NCBI GenBank assembly: GCA_029782365.1
Contig: JAKOUW010000244.1
Span: 124,001 to 188,000, forward strand
Source of the DNA: Chloroflexota bacterium
Lineage (GTDB): Bacteria; Chloroflexota; Anaerolineae; Anaerolineales; UBA4823
Length of the DNA: 64,000 nt
Direction: 5' to 3'
The position numbers were made by a program, and so were the translations under genes. This document shows, piece by piece, positions 37,478-46,006 of the stretch; position 1 is the first letter of the stretch; every line of letters starts with the position of its first letter. Under the pieces are notes generated by a model. That model did no database searches and was not told where the DNA came from. It saw nothing but the letters and a program-made list of their open reading frames with translations.

Positions 37478-40317
37478 TTATTCAGCCAAGACCAACCAAG
37501 TAGATATAACAAAGACAATAAGATGACTACCAGGAATGGATAATCATTATTTTTTAAGGTCATCTTCAGTGATTGAAGAATTATTCGCGTCGGTTGGACG
37601 GAGGCAACCACCCAAACTCCGGTGTGTGTCACATGATTTTTCGTGAGGCAATGGTTGATATTTGAATCCGATCCAACATAATTCCAGGTTTTTTGCGTAC
37701 CGTCATAATAATATAATGAAAGCGAACCTTCATCCAAAGCTGAGGATGATTCGACACTTTGAAACCCGGTTATATCATTCTTATCCATAATTATGGCTTG
37801 TTCACTTTGCAATAATATTGGATTGGATAATTCCCATGGAGAAAAACAAATTGTAAGGTTGATATCCAAGTTGATATTATTAACTGAGGTTAATTTGATT
37901 TGAAAAGGTAAAACACCACCGGATCCAGGAATATTCCCAGGTGATACTGCCAGGCGTGTGACTGTTGTTAGACCAGGATGCGAACTGGCAGGTGCTCCCA
38001 TGAGAGAATTATCGGTGATACTCACTTGTGTATTGCTAAAATTTATTGTGTTTGCAAAGATCACTGCTCGACCTGTTTCGGGATTTTGAAGTTCAAAAAC
38101 ACCGATATCGCAAAAGGCGTTTGTTCCAAGACCAGGATAATCGATCGCATGGGAAAAGGAACGAATATCTTTGGATGGACACAATTCTTTTGGGACAGCA
38201 TCAATTGCTGGGCTTCCAGGTAGGAGAGCCTGGTAATGTAAACTAAATTGTGGCCTGTTAGTCTGTTGCAAAGATGATAACATCGGGTCCAGGTTGTTAA
38301 TATTGTGAGATATAGATCCACTAATCGCGCAATTTGCTGTGCTTTGAATGAAGTTGTAATCTTGTGAAGAAAGGTTTCCTGAACATTCGGAACCAAGCAG
38401 AGCCTGATTGCTTGCAAGGAGTGAGGTTTTGACCGCGACCATGCCCGCTATGTTATCTATTCCTCCCCCTCGATTGGCTGCCGAATTGTAGGATATGCTG
38501 GAGGAGAGAATATAAAGTTCGCCAAGATTAGCAACAGCCCCGCCTTCAAGTGCTGAATTACCTGACAGGTTACTTTGGTTTAATCTCAACAATCCGGAAT
38601 TGAAAATTGCGCCGCCGAGACCACTTGAATGGTTATTGATAATCGATGAATTATTAAATTCAGCTCTCCCTTGGTTGTTAATTACTGAACCATTGATTCC
38701 TCGAAAACCATTAAACTCTGTTTGATCAACAATTAGATAACCGGTTGGATTAACATAAAACAGAGAAAATGAAATTGGCGAAGTATTTTGGATGGAAAAG
38801 CCTGCGCCGTCCAGTGTGATTGGACTTGTGATCGCTGGAAGAGAGGATGTGATCTGGATGGGTTCAGCGAGGTTAATGATATCCAATCCAGCACTGCCGA
38901 CGCAGTTATTGATTGAGATTCCTAGATTAGCAGCTTGAATGGCATCGTGCAATGAAGAGCAGAATCCAGGCTTTGAACTGACTGTGATAAATTTTGGGGT
39001 CGAAACAGGCGGTTCTCCCGTGCAATCCAGCCGTAAGACTTCCTGACCGACCAAGTAATTCGATGTCCAGGCATATAGCTGACCATTAAAATCGGTTAAT
39101 TCAGCTGTAAAATTATTGCTGTCTCCCAGGCCACCCAGGCCAATTTGAAGCCAATCTCGCCCATCATCCACAACACTCGCTGAAGTCTTCCATACTTCAA
39201 CACCTGAAACCATATTTGATACTGCTACATATAACTCATTGTCAAAAACCACCGCTCCATCAACAATTGGAACTGTATTGTTAACATTTCCTACTGCCAT
39301 CCCAGGCATGTTTACCTGGGTCCAAGAACCTGGATCTCCACTCGAACTGCGCAGAATGATAATGCCATCCGGACTTTTATGCGAAATATAAATATAACCA
39401 GCCAAATCACCAAGTAAATCGACGCGTAAACTGCCAACTGTCCCAGTAAAAACTGGTGTCCATACAGGTGTTCCGTTAATATCATTCGTGCGAAATAACC
39501 TGGCAATATCGTTGGAGCTATCGCTTGGCGAACCGTTAAAATCTTGAACTCCCCAATATAATGAATTTTTAAACACCAGGCCTGACCAGATCACTGCATT
39601 ATTCACCCTGCCGAAACCACTTTGATTTTTTTGTGCCCAATTGGTTCCATCAGGTGTACACCAAACCTGAGCCCCTTTGACAGCATTCCATGTGCCGCCA
39701 CAGAGTTGATCTGAAAAAACCTGCATATCCTTAAAATTTTCATTTGCGATATCTGTAATCTTGGAGCCATCGGGTGAAGACTGTGTTATGACGGCATCCA
39801 TCCAGGACCCGGGATTCCCTGTTGGAGATCGGAAAATCCGTGTACCAAGTGGGCTTCCGGATCGATTGGCGATACTGGCGTACAAGAATCCTTGAAATGA
39901 CTCGAGACTGTCGATATGATCGGCCTGAACTGGATTCGGCAGGCTAAATGGATAACCATTGGCGTCTGCAATTACCTCTTCCCAATCATTTTGAGAATTG
40001 GGACCAATGACACCGGCTTTTGTACGCCATAACCTGGCTCCAAAGACATTATCCGCCTCCATGCCGAGGTAAAGTTGATTATTGAATGTAGCAACTTCAA
40101 AGCCTTCTTCTCCATAATACCCGTTAAAAATTCCTCCGGAATAGCTTCCTTCAGGACCCTGGCCCATTCCAAATGCATTCTCGTTCACTTGAGTCCAGGT
40201 GTTACATACTACGGATTGGGCTTTTGCTGTCGAATAGTTTAAGTAGCTGACTCCGAAAGGAATCGAAATTGAAAGGATTAAACCAATACCGACAGCGAAT
40301 ATGTATCTATATTTCAT
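37468..40317 (-). CDS. Membrane-anchored surface protein with choice-of-anchor Q/beta-helix region
   Basis: The 949-residue protein has an N-terminal signal peptide (~1-34, basic start then a hydrophobic stretch ending near KAQS). Residues ~35-455 are a repetitive region in which short units recur around phrases such as GTRIFRS, GDPGSW and ELYVAVSNMVSGVEVWKTS, resembling propeller-type extracellular repeats. Residues ~465-745 match a right-handed beta-helix with choice-of-anchor Q features (CSSLHDAIQAAN at the start; SPAIDAV...C...CDIGVFEL at the end). A beta-rich segment follows, then a C-terminal helix (~925-943) and a basic NKKK end, so the protein should be tethered to the membrane facing outward. 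No enzymatic motif is visible. It is divergent from pyruvate kinase and stands alone. Confidence 0.8.
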   Translation of the reverse strand: MKYRYIFAVGIGLILSISIPFGVSYLNYSTAKAQSVVCNTWTQVNENAFGMGQGPEGSYSGGIFNGYYGEEGFEVATFNNQLYLGMEADNVFGARLWRTKAGVIGPNSQNDWEEVIADANGYPFSLPNPVQADHIDSLESFQGFLYASIANRSGSPLGTRIFRSPTGNPGSWMDAVITQSSPDGSKITDIANENFKDMQVFSDQLCGGTWNAVKGAQVWCTPDGTNWAQKNQSGFGRVNNAVIWSGLVFKNSLYWGVQDFNGSPSDSSNDIARLFRTNDINGTPVWTPVFTGTVGSLRVDLLGDLAGYIYISHKSPDGIIILRSSSGDPGSWTQVNMPGMAVGNVNNTVPIVDGAVVFDNELYVAVSNMVSGVEVWKTSASVVDDGRDWLQIGLGGLGDSNNFTAELTDFNGQLYAWTSNYLVGQEVLRLDCTGEPPVSTPKFITVSSKPGFCSSLHDAIQAANLGISINNCVGSAGLDIINLAEPIQITSSLPAITSPITLDGAGFSIQNTSPISFSLFYVNPTGYLIVDQTEFNGFRGINGSVINNQGRAEFNNSSIINNHSSGLGGAIFNSGLLRLNQSNLSGNSALEGGAVANLGELYILSSSISYNSAANRGGGIDNIAGMVAVKTSLLASNQALLGSECSGNLSSQDYNFIQSTANCAISGSISHNINNLDPMLSSLQQTNRPQFSLHYQALLPGSPAIDAVPKELCPSKDIRSFSHAIDYPGLGTNAFCDIGVFELQNPETGRAVIFANTINFSNTQVSITDNSLMGAPASSHPGLTTVTRLAVSPGNIPGSGGVLPFQIKLTSVNNINLDINLTICFSPWELSNPILLQSEQAIIMDKNDITGFQSVESSSALDEGSLSLYYYDGTQKTWNYVGSDSNINHCLTKNHVTHTGVWVVASVQPTRIILQSLKMTLKNNDYPFLVVILLSLLYLLGWSWLNKKK

Positions 40318-40399
40318 ATTTGGTAAGTATACATCGATTCGTCAACCCAGATCGCGAAATCCTAAATGGTTATGATAAACTATCAAGTAAGAGGAATAT
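40318..40399. promoter_or_regulatory. Divergent intergenic region before pyruvate kinase
   Basis: These 82 bases must hold promoters for both the surface protein gene and pyruvate kinase. TATGAT (40371-40376) is a candidate -10 element for pyruvate kinase; no convincing -35 is seen. AGAGGA (~40390-40395) is the ribosome site for pyruvate kinase. On the minus strand no clear element is visible. Confidence 0.35.
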
Positions 40400-41905
40400 A
40401 TGGATTTTCGATGCGCTCAAAGAAAAACTAAAATTGTCGCAACAATAGGGCCTGCATGTTCCGATGAGCAATCTATAGAACAATTGCTCCTTTCAGGGGT
40501 GAATGTTGCTCGATTAAATTTTTCCCATGGCAGTCATGAGGATCATGCAGTAATGATCCGCTTGTTACGAAAAATTGCATTACGTTTGAACCAACCTTTG
40601 GCAATTTTACAAGATTTACAAGGTCCAAAAATCCGGATTGGCAACCTTCCAAAAGATGCAATTGAGATCAAAGTGGGGCAAATCCTGACCCTGACAACTC
40701 AATCTGTTCCTAAAAATGACCAGTGGATCAGTGTTGATTTCAAGGAACTTCCGCACAGCGTATCTCCAGGCGGGCGAATTTTGATCGATGATGGGAACCT
40801 GGAACTTGTTGTCTTATCGGTTGGCAGTGAGTGGGTGGAAACGAAGGTTGTGGTTGGGGGCATCATAAAACCTCATAAGGGCATCAATTTACCTGGCGGT
40901 GCGCTTGGCATTTCCGCGATCACAGATAAAGATAGAATTGATCTTCTTTTTGGTATTCAACAAGGTGTTGATGCCGTTGCACTGTCATTTGTCAGAACGG
41001 CAGATGACATACGGATTCTCCGAAATGAGATAACGAATGCCATGCGAGCTGCCGGCATGCTCACCGAGACGAACAAATACTTAAATATTCCTATTATTGC
41101 TAAATTAGAAAGACCCGAGGCATTGGATAATCTTGAAGCCATCGTGAGTGAGGCAGATGGTGTAATGGTCGCACGTGGAGATTTAGGTGTCGAAATGTCG
41201 CCCGAGGCCGTGCCGATAGCTCAAAAAAGGATTATTGAGTGTGCCAATCGGAATTCAAAGATTGTGATTACTGCAACTCAAATGCTGGATTCAATGATTC
41301 TAAATCCTCGGCCAACACGCGCTGAGGCTTCCGATGTAGCGAATGCAATTTTTGATGGGACGGATGCTGTCATGCTTTCTGGGGAAACTGCTTCAGGTAA
41401 ATACCCATTGAAGGCAGTTCAAACAATGAATGCGATCGCATGTCAGGCAGAAGCGGGCTTAGAGAGATGGGGCCATTGGAAAGGACCTGAACCGGTTATT
41501 GGTGGTGACCACGGCAGCGATACAGCGTCGGTAAACTCAGCAAGCGATGATACATTTTATATGACAATGGCAGCCAGAGCCCTGGCGCGAGATCGAGATG
41601 TTGCAGCGATTGCCATTTTCACGATGAGCGGGCGGACTGCATTGTTGATGTCGAAAACTCGACCCGATGTTCCTGTGTTAGCGTTCACCCCAGACGAAAA
41701 TATTTACCGCCGTATGTCTTTGTATTGGGGAGTACAATCTCACCTGGTACCGCATGCCCTTTCGCTTGAACAAATGCTAGAAGACGTAGAAGATACGATT
41801 CATGCAGAAAATTTGGTTAAACCTGGACAGCAAATCGTTTTAATTTGCGGTTATCCTGTTGGTGAAATTTTCCCAACAAACCTGGCTTTGCTTCACCGTA
41901 TTTAA
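40400..41905 (+). CDS. pyk: Pyruvate kinase
   Basis: The 501-residue enzyme converts phosphoenolpyruvate and ADP to pyruvate and ATP, the last step of glycolysis. It starts with the family motif RKTKIVATIGPACSD, followed by NVARLNFSHGSHEDH, QDLQGPKIRIG, the divalent-metal/active-site segment IPIIAKLERPEALDN with Lys and Glu in place, GVMVARGDLGVEM, and the TRAEASDVANAIFDGTDAVMLSGETA signature region. A complete C-terminal alpha/beta domain follows (TMSGRTALLMSKTRPDVPV). Length is slightly above the usual ~475, due to a short Gly/Ser/Asp-rich insert (GGDHGSDTASVNSASDD) in the C-terminal part. It lies 37 bases upstream of the secreted peptidase gene, with no terminator between, so read-through is possible. 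Confidence 0.96.
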   Translation: MDFRCAQRKTKIVATIGPACSDEQSIEQLLLSGVNVARLNFSHGSHEDHAVMIRLLRKIALRLNQPLAILQDLQGPKIRIGNLPKDAIEIKVGQILTLTTQSVPKNDQWISVDFKELPHSVSPGGRILIDDGNLELVVLSVGSEWVETKVVVGGIIKPHKGINLPGGALGISAITDKDRIDLLFGIQQGVDAVALSFVRTADDIRILRNEITNAMRAAGMLTETNKYLNIPIIAKLERPEALDNLEAIVSEADGVMVARGDLGVEMSPEAVPIAQKRIIECANRNSKIVITATQMLDSMILNPRPTRAEASDVANAIFDGTDAVMLSGETASGKYPLKAVQTMNAIACQAEAGLERWGHWKGPEPVIGGDHGSDTASVNSASDDTFYMTMAARALARDRDVAAIAIFTMSGRTALLMSKTRPDVPVLAFTPDENIYRRMSLYWGVQSHLVPHALSLEQMLEDVEDTIHAENLVKPGQQIVLICGYPVGEIFPTNLALLHRI

Positions 41906-41942
41906 GAAAATTATTGTTTTGATATTTTAACGGAGAATTGAA

Positions 41943-44900
41943 ATGAAATACATCCGGACAATCGGGTTGTGCTTGTTGCTCTTTGTGAGCATGGTGATTT
42001 TTTCGACCATGTTGATTGCGCAAGCTGCTGATGGGAACCCGCTTGCAGGCACACAGGCAGAAAAAGACGTTGAAAATGCGGTGCTAAACGCTATCACTGC
42101 ACACCGGGAATCAACGCCAATTTATGCAATGTTTCAAATCAGCATTGTGAATATCCAAATTGACCAGGGGGGGGAATGGGCAACTGCAGGTATGGTATTG
42201 GCTGATACCAAAGCTGTGGATCTGCCTGCGACTGAGCCCGGATTAGCAATTTTGCATTGGGAAGCAAATTCCTGGCAAGCAGCTTTGCCAGGGGATCTAT
42301 TGTGGAGAAAATGGCTTAATTCACTTCCGCCCACTTTGATGGATCCGGAGACAGTAGATTATTGGAATTCAGTTTTGGCTCTGAAAACATGCCAGTTACC
42401 GCGCACGCCCGTATTGAGTGGTTTTTATCTACCCTGGCAATACGGTCAGACTGCACAATTAACACAAAGTGTTCATCATGATATGTATGATGCGGATGCC
42501 GCGACGGCCTCTTATCCGGAGCATTATGCGTTTGATTTCGTCAGAGCTGGCGGGGTGGCGATGTTTAATATTTGGGCTTCCCGCAGTGGAACGATTGTTG
42601 GTTTTAAAGATGACGTACCTAATGATGACCATACCAACGTGAATTATGTTTTGATCAAAGACTCTGTCTATAATGTTTATGAATTGTATTTACACCTGGC
42701 GCAAAACAGTATTCCTCCCCATCTAAAATCGGTTGGTGCGGTGGTCAAGCGTTCCGAAGTCATTGGCATTGTTGACAACACAGGAAACAGCACCGGGTCG
42801 CACTTGCATTTTCAAGCAGAGATTCAGCCAACCTCATGGTTTAATTGTTCGGTTGATATAACATTTGATGATGTTACGATCAATGGTGGTCGTCCTCGGC
42901 AAAAAGACGCGTTCCCGGACAATATTTATTGCTATGCAAGTGATAATTGCTCCTCTTATCAGACTTATTATGTTTCTGGAAACCGGCGGGGTGACCTGGA
43001 TGATCCAACAGGTGATTTTACTAACATCCATAATGGGGATGTCATCACTGACTCGAACCTGGCGTTTTCTGGCTGGGGAGCGGATGCAACGAGTGGTTTC
43101 CTTTCAGCGCAAGCCCTAATAGGGACAAAAGGCGTCTGGCAAACAGGGGGATTGGAAATCGTTGGAACGCCTTTTAGCGGGAGTATCAATTTCTGCTCTC
43201 TGAGTATACCGAACGGCATTGTAGATTTGGGATTACGTTTGACCGATAATTCGGGCAACGTAATCGACCGAAAACCTTTACGGTCAGTAATCTTAAGTGT
43301 TCAGTGCCCTCCACCTCCACCTCCCGTTTGCCAGCCAGGACCAGGCCAGGTGGCGTTGTTTGCGGATCCAAATTTTCAAGGGGTTTGCGCCGTTTTTGGT
43401 CCGAACGCTGGTTACCTGAGCACATCACTAAACATTCCAGGTATAAACACTGCTTCCTCAGTCGTGGTAGGCAGTGGAGCCCGCGCCAGCCTTTATTCTA
43501 AAGATTCCTTCAGCGGGCGTGAGGAAACATTCTACCAATCCGACACTAACCTAGCGGATAACCGGATTCAGGATGACAGCGTGGTTTCGCTGATTGTTCA
43601 ATCGGCGAACGATATGCCTTTTGGTCTCTCGGCGGGTTGGCCTCTAACCGGCCAGGTGATCAATGGTAATGAATCAGCTACAATTTATTGGAACAGCATG
43701 GCTGGGTTATCTCAATACCAACTTCGACTGATCCGTGCGAATAATACGCTTACCACCACCTGGCTTTCTCAACCATGGATTACATCAGACAGTTTAAATT
43801 TATCGCCGGGCGTTTATTCCTGGCAAGTACGGGGTCGCACATCGCCCACAGCATCCACTTGGATTACACCAACGAACTGGACTGATCCTCAAACATTTAC
43901 AGTAACCCAAGCGTCTTATACATCGAACAGCAGTGTGAGTTTGCCCTTTACTGATGATGTAGTGAACTCAGGAGGCTGGACAGCGACAGGTTGGTGGAAA
44001 GTGTCAAACACAGCCACACCTGCGATTCCAGGATCATCAACAGGCACGCCGCCATATTGGTGGGCCGGAAATACGAACCCAAACGGAAATAATTATGAGT
44101 TGAAGCGGAGCAGCTCTTTGACATCTGTTCCGATTATTTTGGATGCGAATGCGGTATCCTATTTAGATTTCTATTATTACTATCAAACTGAAGTTAAGCC
44201 AGGCGATTATCTTATCAACAGCCCACTTTATTGGGACCAGAGACTGGTGCAAGTTGTCCTGCAGGATGGACATGTTGAAACTGTTTATCAGCTGTCAGGA
44301 GATATCATGCAAGCATGGAAACAAAGTCCACATATCAGCCTGGCGAAATATATCGGTAAAACGATACGCATCCGTTTTTATTTCGAAACAGTTGATGGAA
44401 GCGATGGTCAGACCGGGGTTGAGAATAACTTTTCAGGTTGGTTTGTCGATAAAATTAACGTTAATACGACAACTCCTGCAACATGCAGCCCAGATGCATA
44501 CGAGGGCGCAAATGGGAATAATACTCCCGCAACGGCCTACCACCTGACTCTGCCCTATCAATCCTTAAGCACAGGCAGAATTTGCCAAAATGATCCCGAC
44601 TATTATTCCTTCGATGGAAAAGCTGGAGATCAAGTTCAGATTACCACAGATACTTACCAGACAGCCACTCATATGGACACTGTAATGGCCCTTATCGATA
44701 GTGATGGGACATCTGTGTTGGCGTTTAATGATGATAATCCATTTAGTGGTAGAGTTGATTCATATATTCATACAACCTTGCCGCGGGATGGCACTTATTA
44801 CATTCGAGTCCAAGCATTTAACTTTCCGAACTATTATTGGACCTCATTACCAGATAACGGTCAATCTCGAGTGTATGATTTACATTTTGGAATTGACCAC

Positions 44901-45956
44901 AATTATCCACAAATTGCGAACTTTTCACCGCCAGAGCAGGCACGATACCTAAAGAATCTTACCCAGGCAATGGCAGAGATCATTGGCACAACCTCAGGGT
45001 TAGAAAGCATCGAGTTCTTCTGGCACACTAGTGATTGGATGACAACTACCTGGAAATCTCTTGGCACTGCGGTTCAATTGAATAACCATTATTCCGTCTC
45101 GCTTGATCCATCTGTGATTGGTGATCAGGATGATATGGCAGTTTATGTGGTAGCGAAATCACGAGCGGGATTAAGCTCAGTATTAGGCTCGACGCATATC
45201 GCAACGGATTTCACTCCTCCAACCACGCAATTTCTACCGATGGCGATGGTTGAACCCAGCAATGTGTTAAATTTGAACTGGAAAGGGAGCGACTCGCGTT
45301 CTGGGTTGGATTATTTTGTGCTCGATGAACGTATCGATAATTTACCCTGGCAGCACATTTATACTAGTACACAATTAACAACTCAGTATGAGGTAGTTTC
45401 TCCAGGTCACAGCTATTGGTACCGATTGCACGGCGTCGACCAAGCAGGCAACATTGAAGGGGATCATATTATCAGTACCACTGTGCCTGCTGCCAATGTT
45501 TTGTGCCAGCTAAATGAAACTGGCAAGCCTATTGGTGACTTGTTTGAAAATGACAATTCGAGAGGCCAGGCAAAATACCTTGCAGTTGGCGGAGTTCAGG
45601 AACGGAATTTCTGCAATCCGCAAACCAGTGATTTTACCGGAGACGAGGATTGGATAACAACAACTGTCCAGGTTGGAAATACATACGCTTTTCAGGCAGC
45701 AGTTTTTCAACCAGGAAAATCAACCGCAAGGCTGGCGGCGCCAATTTTACAATTGTTTGCTTCTAATGGCGCCACTTTGATCAAGGAATCGTCACCACTT
45801 GTTTTCCCAGCAACCGGGCTTATGCTGTGGAAAGCTGACCGAAGTGGGATCGTTTCTTTGAGAGTACTTAATCTGGATCCCCGCGCCTTAGCAATCAGTT
45901 ATTCGTTAAGTGTTTCTCAGGTGAACCTGATTTTTTATTTGCCATTGATCAGGTAA
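41943..45956 (+). CDS. Secreted modular M23-type metallopeptidase with beta/gamma-crystallin and PPC domains
   Basis: The 1337-residue protein has a signal peptide (~1-29). An M23/LytM-type domain spans ~160-300: His194 and Asp198 (EHYAFDF), His251 (YLHL), and His287/His289 (SHLHF) give the full zinc and catalytic set. An Ig-like region (~310-450), a proline run, a beta/gamma-crystallin-like domain (~463-553), a Fn3-like domain, an immune-inhibitor-A-like lectin region (~660-850), a PPC domain (~855-965), further Ig-like domains, and a second PPC-like domain follow. The last residues, IFYLPLIR, form a short hydrophobic/basic tail that may be a sorting signal. M23 enzymes cut peptidoglycan cross-bridges or other glycyl peptides; the many binding domains suggest action on other cells or polymers outside. 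A CGGAG site precedes the ATG. Confidence 0.86.
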   Translation: MKYIRTIGLCLLLFVSMVIFSTMLIAQAADGNPLAGTQAEKDVENAVLNAITAHRESTPIYAMFQISIVNIQIDQGGEWATAGMVLADTKAVDLPATEPGLAILHWEANSWQAALPGDLLWRKWLNSLPPTLMDPETVDYWNSVLALKTCQLPRTPVLSGFYLPWQYGQTAQLTQSVHHDMYDADAATASYPEHYAFDFVRAGGVAMFNIWASRSGTIVGFKDDVPNDDHTNVNYVLIKDSVYNVYELYLHLAQNSIPPHLKSVGAVVKRSEVIGIVDNTGNSTGSHLHFQAEIQPTSWFNCSVDITFDDVTINGGRPRQKDAFPDNIYCYASDNCSSYQTYYVSGNRRGDLDDPTGDFTNIHNGDVITDSNLAFSGWGADATSGFLSAQALIGTKGVWQTGGLEIVGTPFSGSINFCSLSIPNGIVDLGLRLTDNSGNVIDRKPLRSVILSVQCPPPPPPVCQPGPGQVALFADPNFQGVCAVFGPNAGYLSTSLNIPGINTASSVVVGSGARASLYSKDSFSGREETFYQSDTNLADNRIQDDSVVSLIVQSANDMPFGLSAGWPLTGQVINGNESATIYWNSMAGLSQYQLRLIRANNTLTTTWLSQPWITSDSLNLSPGVYSWQVRGRTSPTASTWITPTNWTDPQTFTVTQASYTSNSSVSLPFTDDVVNSGGWTATGWWKVSNTATPAIPGSSTGTPPYWWAGNTNPNGNNYELKRSSSLTSVPIILDANAVSYLDFYYYYQTEVKPGDYLINSPLYWDQRLVQVVLQDGHVETVYQLSGDIMQAWKQSPHISLAKYIGKTIRIRFYFETVDGSDGQTGVENNFSGWFVDKINVNTTTPATCSPDAYEGANGNNTPATAYHLTLPYQSLSTGRICQNDPDYYSFDGKAGDQVQITTDTYQTATHMDTVMALIDSDGTSVLAFNDDNPFSGRVDSYIHTTLPRDGTYYIRVQAFNFPNYYWTSLPDNGQSRVYDLHFGIDHNYPQIANFSPPEQARYLKNLTQAMAEIIGTTSGLESIEFFWHTSDWMTTTWKSLGTAVQLNNHYSVSLDPSVIGDQDDMAVYVVAKSRAGLSSVLGSTHIATDFTPPTTQFLPMAMVEPSNVLNLNWKGSDSRSGLDYFVLDERIDNLPWQHIYTSTQLTTQYEVVSPGHSYWYRLHGVDQAGNIEGDHIISTTVPAANVLCQLNETGKPIGDLFENDNSRGQAKYLAVGGVQERNFCNPQTSDFTGDEDWITTTVQVGNTYAFQAAVFQPGKSTARLAAPILQLFASNGATLIKESSPLVFPATGLMLWKADRSGIVSLRVLNLDPRALAISYSLSVSQVNLIFYLPLIR

Positions 45957-45979
45957 ACAAACCAGGCTGAACGATCATC

Positions 45980-46006
45980 CCGCTTATTGAGCGGTATTAA
46001 TTTTCA
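45980..46006. terminator. Weak hairpin between convergent peptidase and glgX genes
   Basis: CCGCT (45980-45984) and AGCGG (45990-45994) form a 5-base GC-rich stem with a 5-base loop, followed on the + strand by TATTAATTTT. It lies in the 40-base gap between convergent stop codons and may end transcription of the peptidase gene. Confidence 0.4.
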
